From: Candidatus Micrarchaeia archaeon
GTDB lineage: Archaea; Micrarchaeota; Micrarchaeia; Anstonellales; Bilamarchaeaceae
Reading direction: 5' to 3'
Length of the DNA: 14,991 bases
Assembly (NCBI GenBank): GCA_041650355.1
Contig: JBAZLI010000012.1
Location: forward strand, 1-14,991
Made by a program: the position numbers and the translations under genes. Below are positions 1-6,135 of this stretch, piece after piece. Position 1 is the stretch's first letter, and every line of letters begins with the position of its first letter. Under the pieces are notes generated by a model. That model was not told where the DNA came from. It did not search any database and was given only the letters and a program-made list of their open reading frames with translations.

Positions 1-828
1 CACGTTCGGGGTTCCGGCCTCGAACTTCGCAGGTATTTCAGCCCACTTGCTCTCATTTATGTGAACTTCTGAAATCATGTCCCCTCCGTAAAGGAAAGGC
101 TTCATTTCCTTTAGAATTTCAGCCTTCGCGTAAAGCACACCTATTCCCATCGGGGCGAGCATCTTGTGCCCTGTGAAGACGAAAAAATCCGCGTCCAGGC
201 CTTTCACATCCACCTTCATGTGCGGAGCGCTCTGGCTCCCGTCAACTAAGATGACCCCGCCGCCCTCGTGAATCCTGCCCGCCATCTCCTTTACCGGGTT
301 TATCGTCCCGAGAACGTTGGAAACATGGGTTACCGAAGCGTATTCCGCGCCTTCCAATTTATCCAATTCGCTTTCTGCAATCGCGCCATCCGAATCTATT
401 TCCATCACTTCCAGCTTCGCTCCCTTCTCTTTTGCGAGCATCTGCACAGGGACGAAGCTGCTGTGATGCTCCATAACAGTAGTAGTGATTTTGCCTTTGC
501 TTCCAATTTTTTCCATGCCGTAGGAGCGCATTACGAGATTGAGCGCTTCAGTCGCGTTCTTGGTGAAAACAATCTCCTCTGGCTTCGCATTTATGAATTT
601 CGCCACTCTAGTTCGGGCTTCCTCGTAAGCGAGCGTGGATTCCTCTGCGAGAGTGTGCACTCCGCGGTGCACGTTCGCGTTCCTGGTTTCGTACTGGCGC
701 AGAACCGCTTCAATCACTTGCTTGGGCTTCTGGGAAGTGGCCGCGCTGTCCAAATATACGAGTTTTTTCCCATTCACCTTCCTCCTGAATATGGGGAAAT
801 CCTCCCTTATCCTCTTGGCGTCAATCAT
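1..828 (-). CDS. sufS: Cysteine desulfurase SufS, 3' end missing at window edge
   Basis: A PLP-dependent class V aminotransferase that takes sulfur from cysteine as an enzyme-bound persulfide for Fe-S cluster assembly in the cytoplasm. Reading the minus strand from ATG at 828 gives 276 open codons to the window edge; the family is about 400 residues, so the C-terminal third, including the active-site cysteine loop, lies outside. Visible landmarks are LDSAATSQKP (26-35), NVHRGVH (52-58), KNATEALN (90-97), His121-His122 that stack on or near PLP, Asp196 and Gln199 in VDGSQSAPH, and the Schiff-base lysine Lys222 in FTGHK. FEAGTPNV at the edge is also a family motif. The start overlaps the end of sufC by 8 bases, so the two genes are almost certainly one transcript and translationally coupled. 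Family assignment is very secure; a generic IscS-like role is the only alternative, and the sufC neighbour argues against it. Confidence 0.96.
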   Translation of the reverse strand, partial: MIDAKRIREDFPIFRRKVNGKKLVYLDSAATSQKPKQVIEAVLRQYETRNANVHRGVHTLAEESTLAYEEARTRVAKFINAKPEEIVFTKNATEALNLVMRSYGMEKIGSKGKITTTVMEHHSSFVPVQMLAKEKGAKLEVMEIDSDGAIAESELDKLEGAEYASVTHVSNVLGTINPVKEMAGRIHEGGGVILVDGSQSAPHMKVDVKGLDADFFVFTGHKMLAPMGIGVLYAKAEILKEMKPFLYGGDMISEVHINESKWAEIPAKFEAGTPNV

Positions 829-1552
829 CTTTCTCCCTGAGCCATTCATAGCCCTTTTTCTCTATCTCTTTCGCGAATTTCCCGTTTTCCGTCCTGGTTA
901 TCCTTCCGTCAAGCATTATGTGCACGCAATCCGGCTTCAGGTATTTGAGGAGGTTCGCGTGGTGGGTAATCACCAGGAGCGAGAGCCCCTTTTTCCCGGC
1001 CTCCTTTATCGCCTTGGCGACCGTCCTTAGCGCGTCCACGTCCAGCCCTGCGTCTATTTCGTCAAGTATCGCGAGCTTCGGGGCAAGCGCGAGCATCTGG
1101 AGCACCTCGCTCTTTTTCCGTTCCCCTCCGGAAAGCCCGGCGTTCAAATCCCGCGAGAGCATGGATTCCTGGAAGCCGGTGCGTTTCGCGCCCTCCTTCA
1201 TCTCTTCGCTGAATCTGCCCAAATCCTCGTTCCCTCCCTTCGCTCTCCTGGCTTTCCTCATAAGCCCGATGAGGCTCACGCCGTCAATCTGGGCAGGGTT
1301 CTGGAATGCGAGAAAAACGCCGCGCCGCGCCCTTTCATTTGCAGGCATTCCTGCGAGGTTCTCCCCGTTCAGGATTATCTTCCCTGCGCACTCGTAGCCC
1401 GGATGGCCCATTATCGCGTACCCGAGCGTGGTCTTCCCGCTGCCGTTAGGGCCCATCACCACGTGCGTCTCCCCGTCTCCTACAGTCAAATCCAGACCAT
1501 CCACTATCTTCCTGCCGTTCCTGGAAACCGAGAGCTTCTCTATCTTCAGCAT
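821..1552 (-). CDS. sufC: Fe-S assembly ATPase SufC
   Basis: ABC-type ATPase of the SufBCD scaffold complex; it binds SufB and SufD and uses ATP to drive conformational change during Fe-S cluster assembly. It has 243 residues, normal for SufC. Motifs in order: Walker A GPNGSGKTT (34-42), Q-loop AFQNP (82-86), signature LSGGE (140-144), Walker B LAILDE (160-165) with DAGLD (167-171), and the H-loop His in ITHH (195-198). There are no membrane segments, as expected for a soluble Suf ATPase and unlike a transporter subunit. It is first in a minus-strand operon with sufS, whose start overlaps its stop. The signature is followed by RKKSE, close to the usual SufC GGEKKR pattern. The ATG at 1552 is about 50 bases downstream of a TATA-like element on the same strand. 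Confidence 0.97.
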   Translation of the reverse strand: MLKIEKLSVSRNGRKIVDGLDLTVGDGETHVVMGPNGSGKTTLGYAIMGHPGYECAGKIILNGENLAGMPANERARRGVFLAFQNPAQIDGVSLIGLMRKARRAKGGNEDLGRFSEEMKEGAKRTGFQESMLSRDLNAGLSGGERKKSEVLQMLALAPKLAILDEIDAGLDVDALRTVAKAIKEAGKKGLSLLVITHHANLLKYLKPDCVHIMLDGRITRTENGKFAKEIEKKGYEWLREKDD

Positions 1553-1600
1553 CAGCGTATCAACTCATCGTATTTTGCTGGAATAATATGCTTCCAAGTT

Positions 1601-1610
1601 GTTTATATCT
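1601..1610 (-). promoter_or_regulatory. TATA box for sufC-sufS (possibly bidirectional)
   Basis: Read on the minus strand this is AGATATAAAC preceded by an A-rich BRE-like stretch. Initiation about 25 bases downstream would fall near 1578, leaving a leader of about 25 bases before the sufC ATG. On the plus strand the same bases read GTTTATATCT, which could also serve a plus-strand transcript into the non-coding region that follows. Assignment is by pattern and spacing only. Confidence 0.5.
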
Positions 1611-1909
1611 TTTCCTAAAACGACCCCAGAACCTCGCCCAGCAAAACACCAGCGCTTCTGCCCAAGCCAGGTTTTTTACCGGACCTCCGCGGTTCGAAAA
1701 TCCGCTAGGACTTTTAGAGCTTGCGGTCAGCAGGCCGCATGGCCTTTAGGCCGATATGCCGAGCAAAACCCACAGGATAACGGGGACTCGGTGAAGCGGT
1801 CGCTTTACACTATCTGGCAACAGGATGCGGCCAACTCGTTCGATTATTCAGAGCTGGTAGAAGAGATGCAGCTGAACCAAACGCGTTTTATGCGATGGTA
1901 TGTGACAAA
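1611..1909. other. Intergenic stretch with several hairpins; no gene recognised
   Basis: This part of the sufC/small-gene interval has no convincing coding sequence. It contains a run of inverted repeats: GCGG/CCGC around a 9-base loop (about 1688-1704), GCGG/CCGC (about 1724-1740), GCATGGCC with TTTA loop to GGCC then ATGC with a 3-base bulge (about 1737-1759), CCGAG/CTCGG enclosing CCC/GGG (about 1757-1789), and GTGAAGC/GCTTTAC with a 4-base loop (about 1789-1806). Some of these overlap and compete. A plus-strand TATA-like element sits at 1602-1609. I looked for tRNA, SRP RNA and RNase P RNA signatures and found none. An open frame ends at 1916, but its codons (CGT, CGA, CGG, CAA) are unlike those of the neighbours. 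It may be an unassigned structured RNA or decayed sequence. Confidence 0.35.
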
Positions 1910-1910
1910 C

Positions 1911-1919
1911 ATATAAATA
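1911..1919 (+). promoter_or_regulatory. TATA box for the small gene upstream of sufB
   Basis: The string ATATAAATA lies 49 bases before the chosen ATG. Initiation about 26 bases downstream falls near 1941, giving a short leader that still contains the complete GGAGGT ribosome binding site at 1952-1957. Confidence 0.6.
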
Positions 1920-1963
1920 CCTGTTGCCACACTGTTCTTGCTTAATTCCATGGAGGTATGCAT

Positions 1964-2221
1964 ATGGCTTCAATCGCGGGCAAAGACCCGTGCGTTGTGC
2001 ATAAAAACGCGGGGCAGTTTCCACTCATCAATCTTCCTGGCCTTCGCAGGGCAGTACTCGCATCCATAGAAGATGAGAACTACGACGCTGCGAAAAGATG
2101 CATTCTGAAGGCCCGCATGCTTATGAGCAGGAAAAAAATCCCGCCCGAATGCAGAGCAGAATTCTTTGCGCCTGTGGCCGCCGCGATAAGAAACAAGACA
2201 GGGGAGAAAAGAGACTTTTAG
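1964..2221 (+). CDS. Small protein of unknown function (85 aa)
   Basis: I do not recognise this family. The start at 1964 is chosen because GGAGGT (1952-1957) lies 6 bases upstream; the in-frame ATG at 1958 abuts the GGAGGT and is less likely. A TATA box at the right distance supports a real transcript. The protein is soluble and looks mostly helical: NLPGLRRAVL (23-32), then EDENYDAAKRCILKARML (36-53), then a charged segment and a last helix from about 64 to 78, ending in a basic tail. It has three cysteines (10, 46, 63) without a metal-binding spacing. It ends in TAG at 2219-2221, right beside the sufB promoter and 35 bases before the sufB start, so a role connected with Fe-S assembly is possible but only inferred from position. 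Confidence 0.65.
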   Translation: MASIAGKDPCVVHKNAGQFPLINLPGLRRAVLASIEDENYDAAKRCILKARMLMSRKKIPPECRAEFFAPVAAAIRNKTGEKRDF

Positions 2222-2227
2222 TTATAA

Positions 2228-2235
2228 TTTTAAAC
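2228..2235 (+). promoter_or_regulatory. TATA box for leaderless sufB transcript
   Basis: TTTTAAAC is centred about 26 bases before the GTG at 2257, the usual archaeal distance from TATA box to transcription start. No Shine-Dalgarno match precedes the GTG, so initiation at or near the start codon (leaderless mRNA) is the simplest reading. The string TTTTAAACATYTC recurs at the rpl18e promoter near 4303. Confidence 0.6.
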
Positions 2236-2256
2236 ATCTCAGCGCATTTACCTATC

Positions 2257-3636
2257 GTGGACATCGACATTTCCAAATACGATTTCAAAAGCCCTGAGCA
2301 AGGATTCAGGCTCCCCAAGGGCCTCAGCGAGAAAACCGTGCGCGAAATCTCTGCAGAGAAGGGCGAGCCGGAATGGATGCTGGAAAAAAGGCTCGAAGCT
2401 TACAAATTGTTCCTGAAAATTCCCATGCCCAAATTCGGCCCTGACTTGTCCAAGCTGGATTTCGATGATATTACTTACTATATACGGGCGAGCGAAAGGA
2501 AGATGCGGAAATGGGAAGATGTTCCCCCGCACATAAAAGAGGCGTTCGACAAGCTCGGAGTTCCTGAAGCGGAGCGCAAATTCCTCGCAGGAGTGGAAGC
2601 GATGTTCGAGAGCGAGGCCGTGTACCAGGGCCTCAAGAAGGAATGGGCTGAAAAAGGCATAATATTCACCGACACGGATACTGCGGTGCGCGAATACCCG
2701 GAAATATTGAAAAAGCATTTCGGAACAATTGTTCCTGCGGGGGACAACAAATTCGCAGCGCTCAACACCGCGGTATGGAGCGGGGGGAGCTTCCTCCACA
2801 TCCCTGAGAATGTGAAGCTGGAAATCCCGCTCCAGGCCTATTTCAGGATGAACGCAAGAGCGTTCGGCCAATTTGAGCGCACCATGATTATATGCGAGCA
2901 GGGAAGCAAGGTGCATTATCTGGAAGGATGCACGGCGCCCATATACAGCGAAGCATCCCTGCACGCCGCAGTGGTGGAAGCGATTGCGAAAAAGAACTCA
3001 CATCTGCGGTACAGCACGATGCAGAACTGGAGCGCCAACATATACAACCTCGTAACCAAAAGGGCGTTCGCATACGAGAATTCAATAGTGGAATGGATTG
3101 ACGGCAACATAGGTTCGGGAGTGAACATGAAATACCCGGCTGTTTACCTCAAGGGGAAAGGGGCCCGCGCTGAATTCCTCTCGGTCGCTTATGCTGGAAA
3201 AAACCAATACCAGGACGCAGGGGCGCGGGCAATCCACGAAGCCCCCAATACCACTTCAGTAATAAACAGCAAGAACATAGCGAAAAACGGCGGGATTACT
3301 TCATTTAGGGGCACGGTGCGCTTTTCTGAGAATGCGATTGATGCAAGGAGCAGCGTAAAGTGCGACGCGCTCCTTCTAGACAATATTTCAACCAACATCA
3401 CCAGGCCTTTGCTCGCAACTTCCCAGGAGCGCAGCAGCATCTACCACGAGGCGAAAGTGGGGAAGGTGAGCGACGAGCAGATTTTCTATTTGATGAGCCG
3501 CGGGCTTTCGGAAAATGAAGCGGTTTCCCTCATAATAATGGGGTTCGTGGACTCTTTCGTGAAGGAGCTCCCTTTCGAATACGCGGTTGAATTCAACAGG
3601 CTGATTCAGTACGAGCTGGAGAAAAAGGTAGGATGA
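2257..3636 (+). CDS. sufB: Fe-S cluster assembly scaffold SufB
   Basis: Core scaffold of the SufBCD complex, on which nascent Fe-S clusters are built with SufC ATPase energy and SufS-derived sulfur. The protein has 459 residues, normal for SufB. GTG at 2257 is chosen because the protein then starts right at the conserved N-terminal region (DISKYDFKSPEQ), and a TATA box lies 26 bases upstream; the open frame runs further up but overlaps the small upstream gene. The N-terminal half is helical (EWMLEKRLEAYKLF about 42-55); the rest is the beta-helix, including SVKCDALLLDN with Cys369, equivalent to E. coli SufB Cys405, and IYHEAKVGKVSDEQIFYLMSRG with His397-Glu398. Its stop overlaps the sufD start (ATGA), so SufB and SufD are coupled. 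Identification is secure. Confidence 0.97.
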   Translation: MDIDISKYDFKSPEQGFRLPKGLSEKTVREISAEKGEPEWMLEKRLEAYKLFLKIPMPKFGPDLSKLDFDDITYYIRASERKMRKWEDVPPHIKEAFDKLGVPEAERKFLAGVEAMFESEAVYQGLKKEWAEKGIIFTDTDTAVREYPEILKKHFGTIVPAGDNKFAALNTAVWSGGSFLHIPENVKLEIPLQAYFRMNARAFGQFERTMIICEQGSKVHYLEGCTAPIYSEASLHAAVVEAIAKKNSHLRYSTMQNWSANIYNLVTKRAFAYENSIVEWIDGNIGSGVNMKYPAVYLKGKGARAEFLSVAYAGKNQYQDAGARAIHEAPNTTSVINSKNIAKNGGITSFRGTVRFSENAIDARSSVKCDALLLDNISTNITRPLLATSQERSSIYHEAKVGKVSDEQIFYLMSRGLSENEAVSLIIMGFVDSFVKELPFEYAVEFNRLIQYELEKKVG

Positions 3637-4274
3637 AGATGGAAATGCTGGAAGCAAAGGGGAGCAGGAGCGAAATTTCAAATAGTGCAATCAAAATCCC
3701 TGCCGGCTCTTCGGCGCAGCTCCTCTTCATTTACGAAAATGAGGAGAAAGAGAACAGGATAAGTATGGAAAAGAACTCCTCGCTCCAGGTATTTTCAATT
3801 TTCCGCGGCGGCTCCAAAATAAATAACTCGTTCTCGCTCGGGGAAAATTCCAGGCTGGAAATCCAGGACATATTTTACGGGAACGTGAAGGTGGAAAACT
3901 CGATTCCGATGGAAGACAAGGGCTGCTCGCTTAATTTGATGGCGAAGGGCGCGATTCGCGCAAATGAAAGCTCCTCCTATTTAGCGTTCGCCTCGATAGG
4001 GAAAAACGCCCCGGGCGCAAGCGTAAATCTTGAAGAGCACGCCTTCCTCCTGGGAAAAGGCGCGAAGGCGAACCTTCTGCCTGGATTGGAAATACGGAAC
4101 AACGAAGTGGTTGCGAGGCACGCTTCCAGCGTAAGCGAGCTGGACAAAGAGCAGATTTTTTACTTGATGAGCAGGGGGCTTTCGGAGAAAGAGGCAGAAG
4201 AGGAAATAATTTCAGGCTTCCTTTCCAGGGAGCTTGCAAGGATGAAAAACATTTTCGGCTGCGAGCGGGCTTAA
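3633..4274 (+). CDS. sufD: SufD-like scaffold subunit, short form (213 aa)
   Basis: Partner of SufB in the SufBCD scaffold. At 213 residues it is about half the length of E. coli SufD (423) and shorter than SufB here. It lacks the N-terminal helical domain and seems to keep only the latter part of the beta-helix plus the C-terminal helical segment. Near the C-terminus ARHASSVSELDKEQ carries His163, the position of E. coli SufD His360, followed by IFYLMSRGLSEKEAEEEII, which closely matches the SufB C-terminal segment that contacts SufC. The ATG at 3633 shares four bases with the sufB stop; a second ATG lies two codons later. No frameshift or upstream remnant is visible, so it looks like a compact functional subunit, not a broken gene. 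The SufB/SufD superfamily is clear; calling it SufD rests on the His163 position and the pairing with SufB. Confidence 0.9.
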   Translation: MKMEMLEAKGSRSEISNSAIKIPAGSSAQLLFIYENEEKENRISMEKNSSLQVFSIFRGGSKINNSFSLGENSRLEIQDIFYGNVKVENSIPMEDKGCSLNLMAKGAIRANESSSYLAFASIGKNAPGASVNLEEHAFLLGKGAKANLLPGLEIRNNEVVARHASSVSELDKEQIFYLMSRGLSEKEAEEEIISGFLSRELARMKNIFGCERA

Positions 4275-4297
4275 AACCGCCTCTCGGAGAGTGCTCC

Positions 4298-4310
4298 TAT
4301 ATTTTTAAAC
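4298..4310 (+). promoter_or_regulatory. Promoter of the L18e ribosomal operon
   Basis: The string TATATTTTTAAAC has a TATA-type core. It lies 24 bases after the sufD stop and would start transcription near 4332. The downstream leader is pyrimidine-rich and then holds a GNRA hairpin before the rpl18e ATG. Confidence 0.55.
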
Positions 4311-4344
4311 ATTTCCATCCAATATTCTTCCTGTTCTATTTTCA

Positions 4345-4358
4345 GTCCCGAGAGGGGC
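4345..4358 (+). promoter_or_regulatory. GNRA-capped hairpin in the L18e operon leader
   Basis: GTCCC (4345-4349) pairs with GGGGC (4354-4358), with one G-T pair, around a GAGA tetraloop. A weaker CCG/CGG hairpin follows. It lies in the probable 5' leader, 27 bases before the rpl18e start, where ribosomal-protein autoregulation often acts. That role is inference. Confidence 0.35.
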
Positions 4359-4385
4359 GAGCCGGAACGGCGAAGGTAGATTGAT

Positions 4386-4724
4386 ATGCACGAAAGAAAG
4401 GATTTGAACGACCTAATAGAGAAATTGCAAAAGGAGAAGAAGGGCCTGTGGAAGCGCACAGCCCAGCTCCTGTCCAGGCCGCGGAGGAAGCGCGTCGAAG
4501 TGAACGTGAGCAAGATTGACTCATACGCGTCCGAAGGCGCGACCATACTGGTCCCGGGCAAGGTGCTCGGCACTGGCAGGCTGACCAAGAAGGTCACTGT
4601 AGCTGCATTCATGTTCAGCGAGGGCGCCAAAAAGGCGATAACCGAGGGCGGCTCGAAATCCCTCACCATAGGCGAGCTGTTCCAGCAGAACCCGGAGGGG
4701 AAATCCGTGGTGCTCTTCATATAG
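4386..4724 (+). CDS. rpl18e: Ribosomal protein L18e (eL18)
   Basis: Large-subunit ribosomal protein found in archaea and eukaryotes. The 112 residues match the usual archaeal length. The motif run is typical: HERKDLNDLIEKLQ at the start, then WKRTAQLLSRPRRKR (36-50), a VNVSKID segment, and VPGKVLGTGRLTKKVTVAAFMFS (about 56-78), with the L15/L18e-type fold ending in GELFQQNPEGKSVVLFI. It is the first gene of the L18e-L13-S9-RpoN operon, an order conserved in many archaea. The stop codon (4722-4724) shares its last base with the Shine-Dalgarno site for L13. The start at 4386 has only a weak upstream match (AAGGTAGATTGAT). Confidence 0.96.
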   Translation: MHERKDLNDLIEKLQKEKKGLWKRTAQLLSRPRRKRVEVNVSKIDSYASEGATILVPGKVLGTGRLTKKVTVAAFMFSEGAKKAITEGGSKSLTIGELFQQNPEGKSVVLFI

Positions 4725-4729
4725 GTGAT
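4724..4729 (+). promoter_or_regulatory. Ribosome binding site that sets the L13 start
   Basis: GGTGAT, complementary to the 3' end of archaeal 16S rRNA, is followed after four bases by ATG at 4734. GTG at 4725 and ATG at 4728 are in frame but lie inside the site. The rps9 gene has the same GGTGAT-N4-ATG layout (5143-5148, ATG 5153) and rps2 has GGTGAA-N4-ATG (6293-6298, ATG 6303), which supports this choice. Confidence 0.65.
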
Positions 4730-4733
4730 GCTC

Positions 4734-5147
4734 ATGATAGTCGACGGAACCAACATGATTCTCGGGCGCCTCGCGAGCAACGTCGCGAAGAAGCTCATGC
4801 AGGGCGAAGAGGTGCATTTGATAAACGCCGAGAAGCTAGTCGTTTCGGGCACCGCGGACAACGTAGTCGCGGATTACATGCAGAAGCGCAGGCTCCAGCA
4901 GAAAGCCACCCCGGATTTTTCACCGAAGTGGCCGAAGGTCCCGCACCTCCTCGTCAGGAGGGTGGTGAGGGGCATGCTCCCGTTCAAGAAGGCCAAGGGC
5001 AAGGCCGCGTTCAGGAAGCTCAGGGTCTACGTGGGGAATCCCCAGCTCAAGGGCGAAACTATTGCATTCAAAGACAGCGCGAACAAAGGGCTGGAGCGCT
5101 GCGTGACCATCGAGCAGATGTGCAGGCGCCTCGGCGCAACCTGGTGA
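4734..5147 (+). CDS. rpl13: Ribosomal protein L13 (uL13)
   Basis: Large-subunit ribosomal protein. From ATG 4734 it has 137 residues, normal for archaea. The start region IVDGTNMILGRLASNVAK is the family's N-terminal signature, followed by VHLINAEKLVVSG and a basic core VRRVVRGMLPFKKAKGKAAF, which contacts rRNA, and the end ERCVTIEQMCRRLGATW. It follows L18e with no gap, and its TGA stop lies inside the GGTGAT ribosome binding site of rps9, so translation is probably coupled. The start could also be the in-frame ATG at 4728 or GTG at 4725; these differ by only two or three residues. Confidence 0.95.
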   Translation: MIVDGTNMILGRLASNVAKKLMQGEEVHLINAEKLVVSGTADNVVADYMQKRRLQQKATPDFSPKWPKVPHLLVRRVVRGMLPFKKAKGKAAFRKLRVYVGNPQLKGETIAFKDSANKGLERCVTIEQMCRRLGATW

Positions 5148-5152
5148 TTTTT

Positions 5153-5938
5153 ATGGCTACCAAGAAGGACTCCAAGGAAGAGAAGAAAGACGAGAAAGTG
5201 CACGCATCCGAGCATGTGAAGGAGCACGAAAAGCACGCGGAGAAGGCTCCTGAAAAGAAAGAGCACGAACGTGCCAAAGAAGCAAAGCCAGAGAAAACGG
5301 AGCACGAAAAGCCAGCCGAGAAAGTGCAGGAAAAGAAGGAGCACGAGAAACCGGTCGAAAAAGCTCCGGAAAAGAAAGAGAAGAAGGAAGTTCACGCTGC
5401 TAAACCGGAGAAAAAGAAGCCCGAGGAGGCGAAAAAAGAAGCCCACGAGCCGAAGAAGGAGGCTGCGGAGCACAAGCATGAGGCGAAGGAAGCTCCGAAG
5501 GCGAAGGCCGGGAAGAAAAAAGCCCAGAAGAAGTCCCTGGTGGTGCTCGCGAGAGGAAAGAGGAAGGAAGCGGTCGCGCGCGCAGTGGTTTCCCCGGGGA
5601 AGGGAAGATACACGTTCAATAGAATACTCTTCGGAACCATCCCGAACAGGTACATCCGCGAGATAGTGATGGAGCCGCTCGGCTTCATCGGGAAGGAAGC
5701 CGCGTCCATGGACATAAACGTTTCTGTGCACGGGGGCGGCCAGCTCGGGCAGGCCCAGGCGGCGAGGACCGCGATTGCGAAGGCGCTCGTGGAGTACCTC
5801 GCAACTGTGGACGACAAGCTCAAGGCCGCTTACCTGGAGCACGACCGCTCGCTCCTAGTTGACGATGTAAGGAGGGTGGAGCCGAAGAAGTACAAGGGAC
5901 CGAAGGCAAGAGCCAGGTTCCAGAAATCATACAGGTGA
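5153..5938 (+). CDS. rps9: Ribosomal protein S9 (uS9) with long charged N-terminal extension
   Basis: Small-subunit protein whose C-terminal tail reaches the P site. The S9 domain is residues about 129-261: VLARGKRKEAVARAVV, GRYTFNRILFG, GGGQLGQAQAARTAIAKALVEY and the basic C-terminal tail ending RARFQKSYR, with LLVDDVRRVEPKKYKGPKAR before it. The first 128 residues are unusual: almost entirely K, E, A, H and P, with four tandem 13-residue repeats at 24-75. Archaeal S9 is normally 130-140 residues, so the extension nearly doubles it. It belongs to the gene: GGTGAT at 5143-5148 lies four bases before ATG 5153, and there is no good start closer to the domain. Its base composition is A/G-rich because of the lysine and glutamate codons. 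The extension is predicted disordered or single-helix; its job is unknown. Confidence 0.95.
   Translation: MATKKDSKEEKKDEKVHASEHVKEHEKHAEKAPEKKEHERAKEAKPEKTEHEKPAEKVQEKKEHEKPVEKAPEKKEKKEVHAAKPEKKKPEEAKKEAHEPKKEAAEHKHEAKEAPKAKAGKKKAQKKSLVVLARGKRKEAVARAVVSPGKGRYTFNRILFGTIPNRYIREIVMEPLGFIGKEAASMDINVSVHGGGQLGQAQAARTAIAKALVEYLATVDDKLKAAYLEHDRSLLVDDVRRVEPKKYKGPKARARFQKSYR
5222..5377 (+). repeat. Four in-frame 39-base repeats encoding 13-residue units in S9
   Basis: Residues 24-36, 37-49, 50-62 and 63-75 of S9 align as EHEKHAEKAPEKK, EHERAKEAKPEKT, EHEKPAEKVQEKK and EHEKPVEKAPEKK. Each DNA unit begins GAGCACGA and is 39 bases long; a decayed fifth unit follows (residues 76-89). The DNA copies differ mostly at third positions, so the repeats are not recent exact duplications. 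Confidence 0.9.
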
Positions 5939-5942
5939 ATGG

Positions 5943-6128
5943 ATGGAATTTCCTGTCAGGTGTTTCACGTGCGGTTCCGTTATCGGGGACCTCTACGAGG
6001 ACTACAAGAAGAATTCCCCGCAGGGGGTGGACAAGGCGCTCGACCAGCTTGGCGTTACGCGCTACTGCTGCAGGCGCATGTTCGTTTCCTTCGTGGAGCT
6101 GGACGACGTGAAGAAGTACCAAAAATGA
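5943..6128 (+). CDS. rpoN: DNA-directed RNA polymerase subunit N
   Basis: Small zinc-binding subunit of the archaeal RNA polymerase, the counterpart of eukaryotic Rpb10. The 61 residues are normal length. The atypical zinc site is complete: Cys7 and Cys10 in RCFTCG and the adjacent pair Cys42-Cys43 in RYCCRRM; LGVTRYCCRR is the family's signature. The start at 5943 has GGTGAA (5934-5939) just upstream, overlapping the rps9 stop; ATG at 5939 is in another frame. In many archaea rpoK comes next, but here a tRNA gene begins 7 bases after the stop. Confidence 0.97.
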   Translation: MEFPVRCFTCGSVIGDLYEDYKKNSPQGVDKALDQLGVTRYCCRRMFVSFVELDDVKKYQK

Positions 6129-6135
6129 AGTTTAC

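Noticed and set aside
1683..1706. tRNA-like T-loop GGTTCGAAAA
   Set aside because: The loop between GCGG and CCGC is nine bases, and no acceptor, D or anticodon arms can be found on either strand.
1599..1916. 105-codon open frame upstream of the small gene
   Set aside because: It starts inside the TATA-like element, has no ribosome binding site, unusual codons and no recognisable motif, and crosses several hairpins.
2098..2256. Upstream extension of the sufB reading frame
   Set aside because: It overlaps the small gene in another frame, and the TATA box at 2228-2235 lies inside it; homologous sequence starts at the GTG 2257.
5222..5377. Regular 39-base repeats considered as a CRISPR or minisatellite
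   Set aside because: The repeats are tandem without spacers, in frame, and fully explained by the S9 protein repeats.
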